Assembly: GCA_016218365.1 (NCBI GenBank) | Contig: JACREF010000010.1 | Span: 1-64,000, forward strand | Source: Gammaproteobacteria bacterium | GTDB taxonomy: Bacteria; Pseudomonadota; Gammaproteobacteria; SZUA-140 | Length of the DNA stretch: 64,000 nucleotides | Direction: 5' to 3' | Shown here: positions 24,646-33,857 of the stretch, piece by piece | Position numbering within the stretch: position 1 is the stretch's first letter | How the letters are laid out: the number at the start of each line of letters is the position of its first letter | Position numbers and translations under genes: made by a program | The notes under the pieces: generated by a model | Seen by the model: only the letters and a program-made list of their open reading frames with translations | Database searches by the model: none | Told to the model about the DNA's origin: nothing

Positions 24646-27330
24646 TTAATCAGCATTCGTAAGGCGCGCTCCGCTGCCCATCCTGACAAGGCAAAAGACC
24701 AGCGCCAACGCTAACCACCACAGATCCAGCCACCCACCACCGCGCTGCTTCAGGATCGGCGTCACCGGGCTGGGGGTGCCCCCGCCATCACTGATAACCA
24801 GCGGGGGTTTGACCGCCCCCCCGGTGCCGCTGCTGCTGCCGCTGCTGGCCATACCAATCTGCGCCATCAGCGTATAGGCGTTATTGGTCATCGGGGCATC
24901 AAATTCGCTGGCGGCCACCCGGGCCTGACTGGTGACCACCTGATCGGTATTGACCTCAACGGTTACATCCAGCTGCGTGGATTGCCCGGCAGCCAGCGTA
25001 GCCAGCAGGCAGCGCACCGCCAGGGAACCCGGCACACTGCAGCGGCCGTCCATCGATTGCTGGTCAAGCTGGGTATTGGGATCCAGCGTCTGATCCAGCA
25101 CCACCGCGGTAGCCGGGTCCGGCCCCTGGTTGGTCACCGTGATCCGATACGTCATCGCCCCACCCTGCGCGACGGGCGCCGTGGCCTGCATCGACACATC
25201 AACATCGACCAGTGGCTCGACCCGGGCCACCAGCGCGTCTATCGCCCCGGCAGAGGCCGCCTGACCGGACTGCGCCGTTGGCAGAAATACCGGCAGGTTG
25301 GTGGAGCGGGTCCTGCCGGCCAGATAGATCCGTCCCTGGCCATCGAGCGCCATCATCCGGCCGATATCACACCTGCCGATGCCGCAGGTGGCAATCTCCT
25401 CTTCGGAGCCGCCGAGGTACATGCCGAGCAGCGGTTTCTCCAGGGCCTGATCAAACTTGATGACGAACAGGTCGGTCTTGCCGGCCAGATAGTTGCTGGC
25501 CGGCAAGTCACTGGAGGTCGTGCGGCCAGCGGCGATCAGCTGCCCCTGGACATTGACGGCCACGGCCTCGAATGCATCCTCACCGGCCCCGCCCATATAC
25601 CCTGAATAAACGAGGTTCCCGGTGGCCTCCAGCTTGACGATGAAGCCATCGCGCATACCCTTCAGGGTGGCCTGATAATGGGCGGCGGGGTCCAGTGGAT
25701 AGAGCGGCCAGTCGGTCGACGAGGTCTGCCCGGCCACATAGACCTGACCCTGGCCATCGACAAAGACACTGCGGGCACCATCACCATTGATGGTGTTGTT
25801 ACCCAGGGCATCGACATGGGCGTCGTTGGCCCCGCCCAGATAGGTCGAAAACTCCAGCACCCCCTGGGCCGAATAGCGCGCGATGAAGGCATCGCTGCAT
25901 CCCAGGCAGCCACTATGCAATTCGGTCTGCCACGGCACACCGGCTGTCGGGAGGTCCGTGGACCAGGTCTCGCCCACCACCCAGACCGCACCGGTGGTCG
26001 CATCGATCGCGATGCCATGGGCCTCGTCGCTGCTGCTGCCGGCCAGCACCTGGCAGAACCCCAGTGCGTATCCGCCTGCCGGACTGGCAACAGCATTGGG
26101 GACGAGCTTCACCAGAAAGACGTCGAGCTGCTGCGGATCCGTCTGAGCACAGGCGGTGCCGCTGAATCCGGCCGCGGCAAACGGCTTATACAGGGTACCC
26201 GTCAGATAGATGTTGCCGGAGCCATCGACGGCAACCCCGGCCACCTCCTCACCAGCCGCGCCGCCAAAACACGTCAGATAAAGCGGCTGGCCCTGCGCCG
26301 TCATCACGGCGACAAAGGCGTCGTAGCTGCCTTCATTGCAGGTCCCGGACGATGAAGGTGTCACCAGGGCCGCCAGTACCGCCCGCCAGCCATCTCCGTC
26401 CTGTGGCTGATCCTCCAATGCCCCCGCGACATAGACATACTGGCCATCGGCACTGACGGTGATCGCCATGCCGCGCTCAAATCCACCGCCTGACTGGCCG
26501 CGCCCCAGATAGGTCGAATACTGCAGCACCCCTGCCGCATCATATTTGCTGATAATGACATCGGATTCGGTGCCATTACCCGCCTGCGTTTTATCCGCGG
26601 CATTCACCGTAGTCGGAAAATTCCCCGAATAGCTGCGCCCGGTCAGATACATATTACCGGCATGGTCCGCGGTGATGGCCGTTGCCTCATCATCGGCGCT
26701 GCCGCCCAGATAACTGGCGAAGGTCACGGCCGGATCGATGACCAGCTGCCGCGCCGGATCGTAGGCCCCCAGCCTGAAGCTGACGCTATCCCGCCCGGTG
26801 ATGGTGAAGGCCACCGCCACCGCTGACCGCTGACCATGGTCATCCAGCTGATAGGCGTGAGGCGCATGATGGCGCAACGCGCCGCGTGCCGTGGCCAGCT
26901 GCAGCTCACCGTGCGGGCCCAGCCGCAGCTGCTGCTGGCCGGTGAACACCATGACGATCTGTTGCGGGTCAGCGCCCGGCTGGACGTTGAAATCATATTC
27001 AGCACGCCCATGCTGCAGATACAGCCGCTGGTCTATCCCGGGATAGACCCCGGGACGCAGCAGGTCGGTGATGTTACCCTCGCCGGAGCCCCCGCTCGAT
27101 GTATCCGCCGGCTGCGGCCTTGCAGACCGGCCATTCTGCAGGCTCATGCGTGCCACGATCTCGCCACCGGCCAAAAAGGCCATGCCGCTCGCAGTCATCT
27201 GCACCTGCAGACCATCGTCGCCCGACACGGTGACGGGACCGGCCCCGGCGACAGCCGCGGCGGTTGCGCTGCACCCTGAAGCCACCGCCCAGAGCAACGG
27301 CACCAGCATCAGGTATCGCAAACCATGCAT
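24646..27330 (-). CDS. Large exported SBBP-repeat protein with DUF11 domain and C-terminal sorting tail
   Basis: Starts at ATG 27330 (MHGLRYLM), 9 or 10 bases after AGGAGG; an earlier frame opening at 27417 lacks a signal. In 894 residues: signal peptide with a possible lipobox (VASGC, C20); an N-terminal region of about 200 residues like the domain preceding SBBP repeats (LLRPGVYPGIDQRLYLQHG, FNVQPGADPQQI); repeated modules such as FASYLGGSADDEATAI, GNMYLTGRSYS and QVYVAGQTSS forming a beta-propeller-like array; a DUF11 module from about 707 to 820 (MTYRITVTNQGPDPATAV); then QRGGGWLDLWWLALALVFCLVRM. The Gly-rich/hydrophobic/Arg end is like GlyGly-CTERM tails. It is convergent with nothing and stands alone between 23531 and the glycosyltransferase. 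Surface-exposed; ligand unknown. Confidence 0.85.
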   Translation of the reverse strand: MHGLRYLMLVPLLWAVASGCSATAAAVAGAGPVTVSGDDGLQVQMTASGMAFLAGGEIVARMSLQNGRSARPQPADTSSGGSGEGNITDLLRPGVYPGIDQRLYLQHGRAEYDFNVQPGADPQQIVMVFTGQQQLRLGPHGELQLATARGALRHHAPHAYQLDDHGQRSAVAVAFTITGRDSVSFRLGAYDPARQLVIDPAVTFASYLGGSADDEATAITADHAGNMYLTGRSYSGNFPTTVNAADKTQAGNGTESDVIISKYDAAGVLQYSTYLGRGQSGGGFERGMAITVSADGQYVYVAGALEDQPQDGDGWRAVLAALVTPSSSGTCNEGSYDAFVAVMTAQGQPLYLTCFGGAAGEEVAGVAVDGSGNIYLTGTLYKPFAAAGFSGTACAQTDPQQLDVFLVKLVPNAVASPAGGYALGFCQVLAGSSSDEAHGIAIDATTGAVWVVGETWSTDLPTAGVPWQTELHSGCLGCSDAFIARYSAQGVLEFSTYLGGANDAHVDALGNNTINGDGARSVFVDGQGQVYVAGQTSSTDWPLYPLDPAAHYQATLKGMRDGFIVKLEATGNLVYSGYMGGAGEDAFEAVAVNVQGQLIAAGRTTSSDLPASNYLAGKTDLFVIKFDQALEKPLLGMYLGGSEEEIATCGIGRCDIGRMMALDGQGRIYLAGRTRSTNLPVFLPTAQSGQAASAGAIDALVARVEPLVDVDVSMQATAPVAQGGAMTYRITVTNQGPDPATAVVLDQTLDPNTQLDQQSMDGRCSVPGSLAVRCLLATLAAGQSTQLDVTVEVNTDQVVTSQARVAASEFDAPMTNNAYTLMAQIGMASSGSSSGTGGAVKPPLVISDGGGTPSPVTPILKQRGGGWLDLWWLALALVFCLVRMGSGARLTNAD

Positions 27331-27499
27331 CACGCCCCACCCTCCTGTCACTGCCTGGTCCCGACCGCTGCCAGATCTCATACAAGTGTTATAGCGCATG
27401 GTCGTATTGTAGCCCATTTCGATGATATCCCGATTAAATCACGCAAGCCGCCCATCATCTGGATCTGCTGACAATTACCCGCTGCACTGCCCCTTCTGG

Positions 27500-28228
27500 C
27501 TACTCGGCAGCCCCTTCAAGACGCCTGTAGACCTGGTAACGATAAAACCTGAGGGAATCCTTGTCCTCCACGAAATCTTTCAGTGTGTATTTGACCGTTC
27601 GCTTCAGGGTCATGTTCTTATCCCAGGTATTGATATGGTGCTGGATGCAAAGGATGGTCTTGAACGGATCAAGCTGAATCATCGGATTGGTGAATCCCCG
27701 GGTGAACAATTGCTCATCCTGGATCACCGCATCATCGGCAAAGCGGTTATCGTTGAGATATTCGCGCCGATAGGCGATCGTGCCATTCGTGGCATGCGTC
27801 GGCGAGAAGGGGCCGGAACAGGAAAGCACCTTGCTCTCCAGATTATAGATATACATCTCGCTTGAGCCCGCCAGCGGATAGCGGCCATGCAACAACCGCT
27901 CTACCGCATGCGCCACCCGCGCCCTGGGATAATAGTCATCATCATCCATATGCACCAGGATCTCGCCGCGCGCCTCGCCCGCGAGGATGTTTCTTTTGGC
28001 GCCAAGCGTCACCGGCTCGAGCCGCAGGTATCTGACCCCCCGGATATCCGCAACCAGGTCGCTGACTGGATCAGCGCCGTCATCGGCGATGATCAATTCC
28101 ATGCGATCCAGCGGATAGCTCTGCAGTCGGAAATTACGGATGAGCTGGGGAATAAATGCCCGCCTGTTACGCGTCGGTGTCAATACGCTGACAAAGGGCT
28201 TATCGCCGGCCAATGATGGAGCCTTCAA
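27500..28228 (-). CDS. Family 2 glycosyltransferase
   Basis: A 242-residue GT-A fold enzyme, mostly the catalytic domain: FVSVLTPTRNRRAFI at the N-terminus, LIIADDGADPVSD, then GAKRNILAGEARGEILVHMDDDDYY with the metal-binding DxD. It lacks membrane helices and is cytoplasmic. The TTG start at 28228 is supported by GGGAGG 7 bases upstream. It probably transfers a sugar to a polysaccharide or glycoprotein acceptor; donor and acceptor cannot be told. It is alone between two large surface-protein regions, which might suggest glycosylation of those proteins. Confidence 0.9.
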   Translation of the reverse strand: MKAPSLAGDKPFVSVLTPTRNRRAFIPQLIRNFRLQSYPLDRMELIIADDGADPVSDLVADIRGVRYLRLEPVTLGAKRNILAGEARGEILVHMDDDDYYPRARVAHAVERLLHGRYPLAGSSEMYIYNLESKVLSCSGPFSPTHATNGTIAYRREYLNDNRFADDAVIQDEQLFTRGFTNPMIQLDPFKTILCIQHHINTWDKNMTLKRTVKYTLKDFVEDKDSLRFYRYQVYRRLEGAAE

Positions 28229-28354
28229 GGTACTGCCTCCCGATATACTATAGCGCTACAGGGCGCCCTCATTCATTCCAACTCCATCACATGCTACGCA
28301 AACACTGCATCCGCCGCCGCGATGGAGGCCCTGAACATATCAGGCATCCCCTAA

Positions 28355-28628
28355 GGAAGCTCTGAATAATTCCATCCTGGAATTCTCAGAGCACGGAAAG
28401 CGGAAAACGTGGTTTTCACTTTCCTTCACTACCATGACCTACTGTCATTGTAGTGGCGGCACATCCGTGTGCCGCAGGAAACTCTGATTAATTCAAAAAT
28501 TACCACGGCCGTCATTCCCGCGAAAGCGGGAATCCAGGTATTACAGGTAGTTATGGATGCCCGCTGGAGCCTGCCCTCGACCCGATCGGGGGCGGGCATG
28601 ACGACAATGCGAATTAATCAGAGCATCC
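28355..28628. repeat. Four-hairpin miniature element, copy 2, with extra internal sequence
   Basis: Bases 28355-28480 repeat 2079-2204 with three changes, then about 150 further bases, and a right end (AATTAATCAGAGCATCC) that is the inverted repeat of the left end (GGAAGCTCTGAATAATT). CTAA occurs on both sides (28351-28354 and 28629-28632), which could be a 4-bp target duplication. The right copy of CTAA supplies the stop codon of the neighbouring gene. The extra part contains the separate REP-like hairpin at 28511-28537 and a GC hairpin near 28570-28600. Confidence 0.8.
28511..28537. repeat. REP-like hairpin nested in the miniature element
   Basis: GTCATTCCCGCGAAAGCGGG followed by AATCCAG; ATTCCCGC pairs with GCGGGAAT around GAAA. 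This sequence is a well-known extragenic repeat in many proteobacteria. It lies between the hairpin block and the right end of the element. Confidence 0.8.
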
Positions 28629-29633
28629 CTAATAATAAAATGTAATCTTGGCCGACAACCGCCAGCCGTCGAAGTTCAGCGGCATCGGGCGATAATAGTT
28701 CCGGCGCGTGGTCGGCTTGAACAACTGACTTACTGTTACCCCGGGCGCAAGGTAACCCAGGCTGCCAGCTGCCATCTCGCCATACGGCATGCCCAGACGG
28801 GTGAGGCCATCGTTGTCAAGAAAGTCATCCTGGATCTTGACGTTGTTCAGCTGGAAGGTGTCCTGCCCCAGCATATAGCCGGCGGCAATCCCCACCGATA
28901 ACGATTTATTCGCCTCCCACTCGCCACCGACACCCAGCTGCAGCGCCTGCAATGCCGCGGTCTGAGCCTTGACGAGCATCACACGGCGAATGCCGATCAG
29001 ATCAACGATCGGGCTATCCAGAAACAGAAACTCCTGCTCGTCCTGATAGTCGATATCAAATATCTCATGCAGCGACAACAGGCTGTACAGCCTGAACCGA
29101 TCAATCTTGCGGAAGTTATAGCGCCAGCCCAACGCATACTCGGTATAGGAAAGCTTGGCGCGACGGGTGCTGGCCACCAGATTGGAAACGTAATATTTCT
29201 GCATTGGCAGATTCCCGACGTTTCTCACCTGGGAGGTGGACTCCCATGATCCGATGCCAATGACCATACTGTGCACGGCGTTGGGCTGCCATTCGAACTC
29301 CACCCCCGTCACCGGGGTAAAGCCCACGCGGGGCACGCTGCTTTCAAATTTCCATTCGACAGTTTCAGTGATATTCGCATCCTGCCCCTGTCCCTGCCCT
29401 CCTTCATACACCAGGACATTGGCTTGCCCAAACAGATCCGCCTGATACACATGGTCGTTCAGTAACGTGAGCTGCGGGGCATGAGTGCCCAGATAGGGCG
29501 TAAACCCCCAGCGCGGGTAATCACCGGCCGCCTGCGCCATCCCTGGCCACAGCAGGACCGCATACACTATGTTGAGGAACCCTCGACTACGAAATGGCTT
29601 CACCACCACGCACTCGTCGCCATCAACGGTCAA
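28629..29633 (-). CDS. Outer-membrane beta-barrel-like protein of unknown function
   Basis: About 334 residues from a TTG that overlaps the RND gene stop; GTG codons near residue 9 would give a better signal peptide (VVVKPFRSRGFLNIVYAVLLWPGMAQA) and may be the true start. The mature part has alternating polar/hydrophobic strands with many Tyr, Trp and Phe, and ends AKITFYY, a typical outer-membrane barrel C-terminus. No family was recognised. It is the last gene of the LolA-like, DUF1302, RND group and shares 4 bases with the RND gene, so it is presumably the outer-membrane partner in the same transport task. Its stop codon touches the inserted miniature element. Confidence 0.78.
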   Translation of the reverse strand: MTVDGDECVVVKPFRSRGFLNIVYAVLLWPGMAQAAGDYPRWGFTPYLGTHAPQLTLLNDHVYQADLFGQANVLVYEGGQGQGQDANITETVEWKFESSVPRVGFTPVTGVEFEWQPNAVHSMVIGIGSWESTSQVRNVGNLPMQKYYVSNLVASTRRAKLSYTEYALGWRYNFRKIDRFRLYSLLSLHEIFDIDYQDEQEFLFLDSPIVDLIGIRRVMLVKAQTAALQALQLGVGGEWEANKSLSVGIAAGYMLGQDTFQLNNVKIQDDFLDNDGLTRLGMPYGEMAAGSLGYLAPGVTVSQLFKPTTRRNYYRPMPLNFDGWRLSAKITFYY

Positions 29634-32131
29634 TCATGCTGCGACGCAGCGGAACGGGCGAAACGCGGCTGCAACCAGGCAAACAGCAGCGGCAGCAACA
29701 GCAAGGCCGCGACGCAGGCACCCACCATATAGGCCGACACGAATACCCCGAGCTTGACATGCGGCGGGAACCGCGACATCAGCAACACCATAAAGCCGAC
29801 CGTGACGACGGCCGCGTTCAGCACGATCGCCTTGCCCACCGAACGCACCGCACCCAGCGACGCCTCGACCTCGGTGCTGCCGGAGCGCACCTCATAGGCA
29901 TATCTGAAGATATAATGCACGGCATAATCGACACCGACACCAATGGCGACACCGGCCGCCAGCACCGTCGACACATCCAGCGGCACCCGCAACCAGCCGG
30001 CAATCCCTGCCACCAGCAGCGTCGTCAAGGTCACCGGTAACACGGTATACAACCCTGCCAGCAAGGAGGTGAACAGCAGGGCGGCGATGATGAAGATACC
30101 CACCTTCGACAACAGGATCGACTTGACCTGGCTGGAGATCAGCAGATCGGCCCAGATATAGGAATTGTTGGCAGAGCTGGCCAGATTGACGTCGACATCC
30201 ATGCCGGCAAACTCGCGCGCGGCATAGTCCTTGACATGTTCGATGATCACCTTCAGGTTCTGGGTGTGATCGGTCTTGATCATGACCACGACATTGGCCT
30301 GTCGATATTCGTAGTCAACCACCGCATCCAGCTGTTCGGGCCGCCCCGACATCGACAGCAGAAACAGCTGCTCGCCGATCTCGGCCTGGGTATCCGGCAG
30401 ACGGTCAAACTTCGGGTCACCGAGATGAAAGGTCTTGTTGGTGCTCTTCAGATAATCGACCAGCGACAGGCTGCTGCCGACATACGGCAGCTGCTCGACA
30501 TCCTGCTGCAAGGCCTCGATCTTGTGCAGCAACGCCGGTGACTTCAGCGCATCCGGCTGCTTGCCGGCGACAATGACGCTGAGAAAGACCGTGCCATCAA
30601 ACTTGTCGTTCAACATCTGTGTCGACCGCACCACCTCGCTGCCGGGCTGGAAATCGGCGATCCAGCTTGAGTCAACGTACAGCGAACGGGCGCCATAGCC
30701 GGCGATGACGGCGACGGCCAGGATGCCAGCGGTGGCCAGCTTGCGGTGCTCGATCATCAAGCGGGCCAGTGCCACCAGGCCCCGGGTCATCAACCCGCTC
30801 TCCTCATGGACCCGCAACGAGCGGCGGCGTTGCAGATAACCGCTGACGTGCGGCCGCATCAGCGTCAATGCCGCCGGGATCAAGGTCACCGATACCAGCC
30901 AGCAGAAGCCGATACCCAGCGCGGTATAGACACCGAAGATACGGAACGGCGGCATGTCGGCCCACAACAGCGACAGGAAACCGATCATGGTGGTCACCGA
31001 GGTGATCAGCATCGGCAGGCCGAGCTGCTGCATCAGCGCGGTCACGATCGGCGCCGGCTCGCGGTGCGGGTCCTCCATGACCACATCCTCGTAATGACTG
31101 AGCAGGTGGATGCCGTTACCGATCCCGACTGCGACCAGGATCACCGGCAGCATGGTCGAGATGGTATACATCGGCGCCCCCAGCGCCGCCATCAGCCCCA
31201 TGGTCCAGACGATCGCGATCGCCACCGTCAACAGCGGCAACACCGTACCACGGAGGGTCCGGAAGATGATGAACAGCGTCGCAGCGATCGCCAGCACCAG
31301 GATCGGGATCATGATCATCATGTCATCGATCGCCTGCAGGCCGGAGGTGACCTCGATGACCGGGCGGCCGGCGATATAGAAGCGGTCACCGTTCGCGGTG
31401 GTGCTGTCGCTGATCACCGTCGGCCAGGTACCGCCGCCCCAGCCGCCACTCTTGTTGTCACCGCCACCACCGGCCTTGTTGTCCCAGTTGGCATTCCCCC
31501 AGTTGCCGCCGGTCTGGTCGCCCGGCTGCCAGTCACCCTGCGACACCCCGCCCAGCTCGGAGGCCAGGATACCCTTGATCATGAAATAGGCCTGGTAACG
31601 ATACTCCTTGCCCTCCTTGAGCCGGGCACGGATCATCGCCGCCGTGCCGTCCTTGGATACCAGGTTGCCAACAAACAGATCGGCATGTTCATAGACCCGC
31701 GCCTTCAGCGCCGCGATCGCCGCATCATCGCTGGGCAGTTCCTTCATCAGCGGGTCGTTATACAGCTCGTCACGGGTGCCGACGAAAACGCCGGCATTGG
31801 ACAGCGAGGCCACGTCCTGGCGGCGCTCAACCAGCACACCCGGCACCTGCTCGACCTTGTCGGTGACGCGCTTGATGCGCGCCAGCGTTTCGGCATTAAA
31901 GACGCCGTGATCGTTCTCAATAGCGATGATGATCGAATCCTTGACGCCAAAGGTGTCCGCGACCTTCTCGTCGAAGACGATCGCCGGATGGCCCTTGGGA
32001 AAATAGACGCGGGCATCGGTCTCCCAGCGCAACTTGCCGAACTGGGTGAGTCCCAGCACGGTGAATACCGCAATCACCGCCAGCGTGGCGCGCGGAAACC
32101 GGATGACCTGACTGTACCAACTGTTCAACAT
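29630..32131 (-). CDS. RND-superfamily lipid/hydrophobe permease (MMPL-type)
   Basis: An inner-membrane proton-driven transporter of 833 residues with the twelve-helix layout of the HAE3/MMPL group: one helix, a large periplasmic loop, five helices, a second helix and loop, five helices. Typical are FRTLRGTVLPLLTVAIAIVWTMG, GNGIHLLSHYED, and GVGVDYAVHYIFRYA. The start ATG 32131 follows AGGGAGCAGAC. A Gly/Asn/Trp-rich insertion of about 40 residues (196-237) lies in the first periplasmic loop. Neighbours are a DUF1302 protein, a LolA-like protein and a barrel, an assembly found in clusters thought to move lipids or other hydrophobic molecules across the envelope. The cargo is unknown. Confidence 0.9.
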   Translation of the reverse strand: MLNSWYSQVIRFPRATLAVIAVFTVLGLTQFGKLRWETDARVYFPKGHPAIVFDEKVADTFGVKDSIIIAIENDHGVFNAETLARIKRVTDKVEQVPGVLVERRQDVASLSNAGVFVGTRDELYNDPLMKELPSDDAAIAALKARVYEHADLFVGNLVSKDGTAAMIRARLKEGKEYRYQAYFMIKGILASELGGVSQGDWQPGDQTGGNWGNANWDNKAGGGGDNKSGGWGGGTWPTVISDSTTANGDRFYIAGRPVIEVTSGLQAIDDMMIMIPILVLAIAATLFIIFRTLRGTVLPLLTVAIAIVWTMGLMAALGAPMYTISTMLPVILVAVGIGNGIHLLSHYEDVVMEDPHREPAPIVTALMQQLGLPMLITSVTTMIGFLSLLWADMPPFRIFGVYTALGIGFCWLVSVTLIPAALTLMRPHVSGYLQRRRSLRVHEESGLMTRGLVALARLMIEHRKLATAGILAVAVIAGYGARSLYVDSSWIADFQPGSEVVRSTQMLNDKFDGTVFLSVIVAGKQPDALKSPALLHKIEALQQDVEQLPYVGSSLSLVDYLKSTNKTFHLGDPKFDRLPDTQAEIGEQLFLLSMSGRPEQLDAVVDYEYRQANVVVMIKTDHTQNLKVIIEHVKDYAAREFAGMDVDVNLASSANNSYIWADLLISSQVKSILLSKVGIFIIAALLFTSLLAGLYTVLPVTLTTLLVAGIAGWLRVPLDVSTVLAAGVAIGVGVDYAVHYIFRYAYEVRSGSTEVEASLGAVRSVGKAIVLNAAVVTVGFMVLLMSRFPPHVKLGVFVSAYMVGACVAALLLLPLLFAWLQPRFARSAASQHD

Positions 32132-32198
32132 GTCTGCTCCCTAGCGTTCTGCACGATTATACCGTAACACCGCCACGCCGTTCCCTGCCGTGGACCTT

Positions 32199-33653
32199 TC
32201 AGAAATTATATTTAACTTCCATCACCAGCCGGTCATTCAGGTCAAAATTGCCGAAAAACCGGAAACGTTGCTCGATCGCGGCGATCTCGGTCGCCCGTCC
32301 ATTGATCGAGGCCACCCCGACCTGCGACCCCTGGCCTGAATACAGGTCCAGCCCGCCGGTAATCTGCAGTTGATCGGTCATTGTAAACGTCAGCCGTGGC
32401 TTTAGATAAGTCTCATTCATGTTGACCGAATAAATCCCCAGCATCTGGAACACCGCCCGGCGCTGCGGCAGTTCCTTGCGGATGAAAAGATTGATCGAGG
32501 TATCGGTCTGCGGCTGGATCAGGCCCGGATCATAACGCGGGATGATCCATTGCACCCCCCCCAGCGACACCTCGGTCCGCAGCAGGTTGAAGTCCAGCCC
32601 GATACCCACCCGGACATGGTCGGCCTGGGCCTCGCCATAACTGTCCACATAGCCGTCGCGGTTGCGATCCACGGTGCTCTTGTAGGCAAAGTATTTGTCC
32701 TTGACGTAGGCCAGCTCCCCCTTGATCACCTGTCCGAACAGCGGCCGCTGCACCGTCATCCCGGTCATCTTGATCCGGCTGAAGGTCGGATAAAAGGCCG
32801 GCTGCTCGACCTGCTCGTCGGCACGCACCTTGCGGAAGATCACCGGGAAATCGTCCCAGGTATCAAAATAGCTCCACGACAGCTCGGTGCCGAGCAGCGT
32901 CGTCGATAACTTGTAGCCATACTCGGCGACCTTGCCGGCCATGGTATCCGGAAAGATGGTACCGGGTACCGTCTGCAGCAGCTCCCATTCCGACCCCGGC
33001 GGCGCGGGCTTGTGAAAACGGATGTCCGGGATCCACACCAGCTCCAGCGTCGAACTGTCGGTCAGATACAGGTGGCTGCGGGCACTCCACAGCGGGATAC
33101 GGTAATCCATCAGATCGAGGTTGACCATCTCCCGGAAGTCCATCGGGTTCAGCTCATCGACCACCCGCACCCCGGTCATCACCCCCCAGACAATAAACTG
33201 CCGGCCGAGCCGCAGATCCGCACGCTCCAGCTGCAGGTCCAGATACAGCTCCCGCAGCTCGGCGACATCATTGTCCTGCTGCTCCTGCAGGCCGGCGATA
33301 TAGTTCAGCGGCTGGATGCTCTCGCGCTCGGCGCGGGCAGCGATGGTATCGTAGTTATACAGGTCATAGACCGTATCATGATAGGCCCAGCCCGCGGCGC
33401 GGAGATCCAGCATTGAAGCGAGCGGGATCTGGCTGTCGAGATAGAGGATATTGCGGATCTTGGTGAAGCTGCGCGGCTCACGGTAGCGATAGGCCGTCTC
33501 ATTCTTGTAATAACCGCTCAGCGTGCTGCCGGCGCCCATCGTCTGCCACCAGCTGCCGTCGCCGGCCAGGGCCGCACTCTGGTTCAGGGTCAGGGTCAGG
33601 ATCAGGGCCGCCGCCGCGACCCATGCCGGCCCCTGCTTCAGTCTGCGCAACAT
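32199..33653 (-). CDS. DUF1302 family outer-membrane protein
   Basis: 484 residues with a signal peptide (hydrophobic stretch AAAALILTLTL, cleaved near ALA-GDG) and a porin-like body. Features of DUF1302 proteins are visible: LRLGRQFIVWGVMTGVRVVDELNPMDFREM, then LWSARSHLYLTDSSTLELVWIPD, and a C-terminus VMEVKYNF ending in Phe as outer-membrane barrels do. DUF1302 genes commonly pair with MMPL permeases and LolA-like or DUF1329 proteins. It lies 67 bases before the RND gene and 204 bases after the LolA-like gene. The 204-base gap contains no further gene that I can support. Confidence 0.88.
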   Translation of the reverse strand: MLRRLKQGPAWVAAAALILTLTLNQSAALAGDGSWWQTMGAGSTLSGYYKNETAYRYREPRSFTKIRNILYLDSQIPLASMLDLRAAGWAYHDTVYDLYNYDTIAARAERESIQPLNYIAGLQEQQDNDVAELRELYLDLQLERADLRLGRQFIVWGVMTGVRVVDELNPMDFREMVNLDLMDYRIPLWSARSHLYLTDSSTLELVWIPDIRFHKPAPPGSEWELLQTVPGTIFPDTMAGKVAEYGYKLSTTLLGTELSWSYFDTWDDFPVIFRKVRADEQVEQPAFYPTFSRIKMTGMTVQRPLFGQVIKGELAYVKDKYFAYKSTVDRNRDGYVDSYGEAQADHVRVGIGLDFNLLRTEVSLGGVQWIIPRYDPGLIQPQTDTSINLFIRKELPQRRAVFQMLGIYSVNMNETYLKPRLTFTMTDQLQITGGLDLYSGQGSQVGVASINGRATEIAAIEQRFRFFGNFDLNDRLVMEVKYNF

Positions 33654-33857
33654 GCTGTTCCCGCTACGTTCGAGCCGTCCAGTTCACAACCTGCCATCAC
33701 ACACGACAGGTCGGCATGGGTCATCTTAACCATAAGACCTGATCACGGCTAAAAAATTCCCGTCCCGGCTGACCACAGCGCCACCCGCCCGGCCAGGCCG
33801 CCACGCGTCATCGCTGGCCCACCGGGCGGGATCGGGGCTGCAACCATATGACCGTAG

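Noticed and set aside
30746-32167. A 473-codon open frame on the plus strand opposite the RND permease
   Set aside because: It is rich in His, Arg, Gln and Asp, as expected from the reverse of GC-rich coding DNA, has no domain, and lies wholly opposite a well-supported gene.
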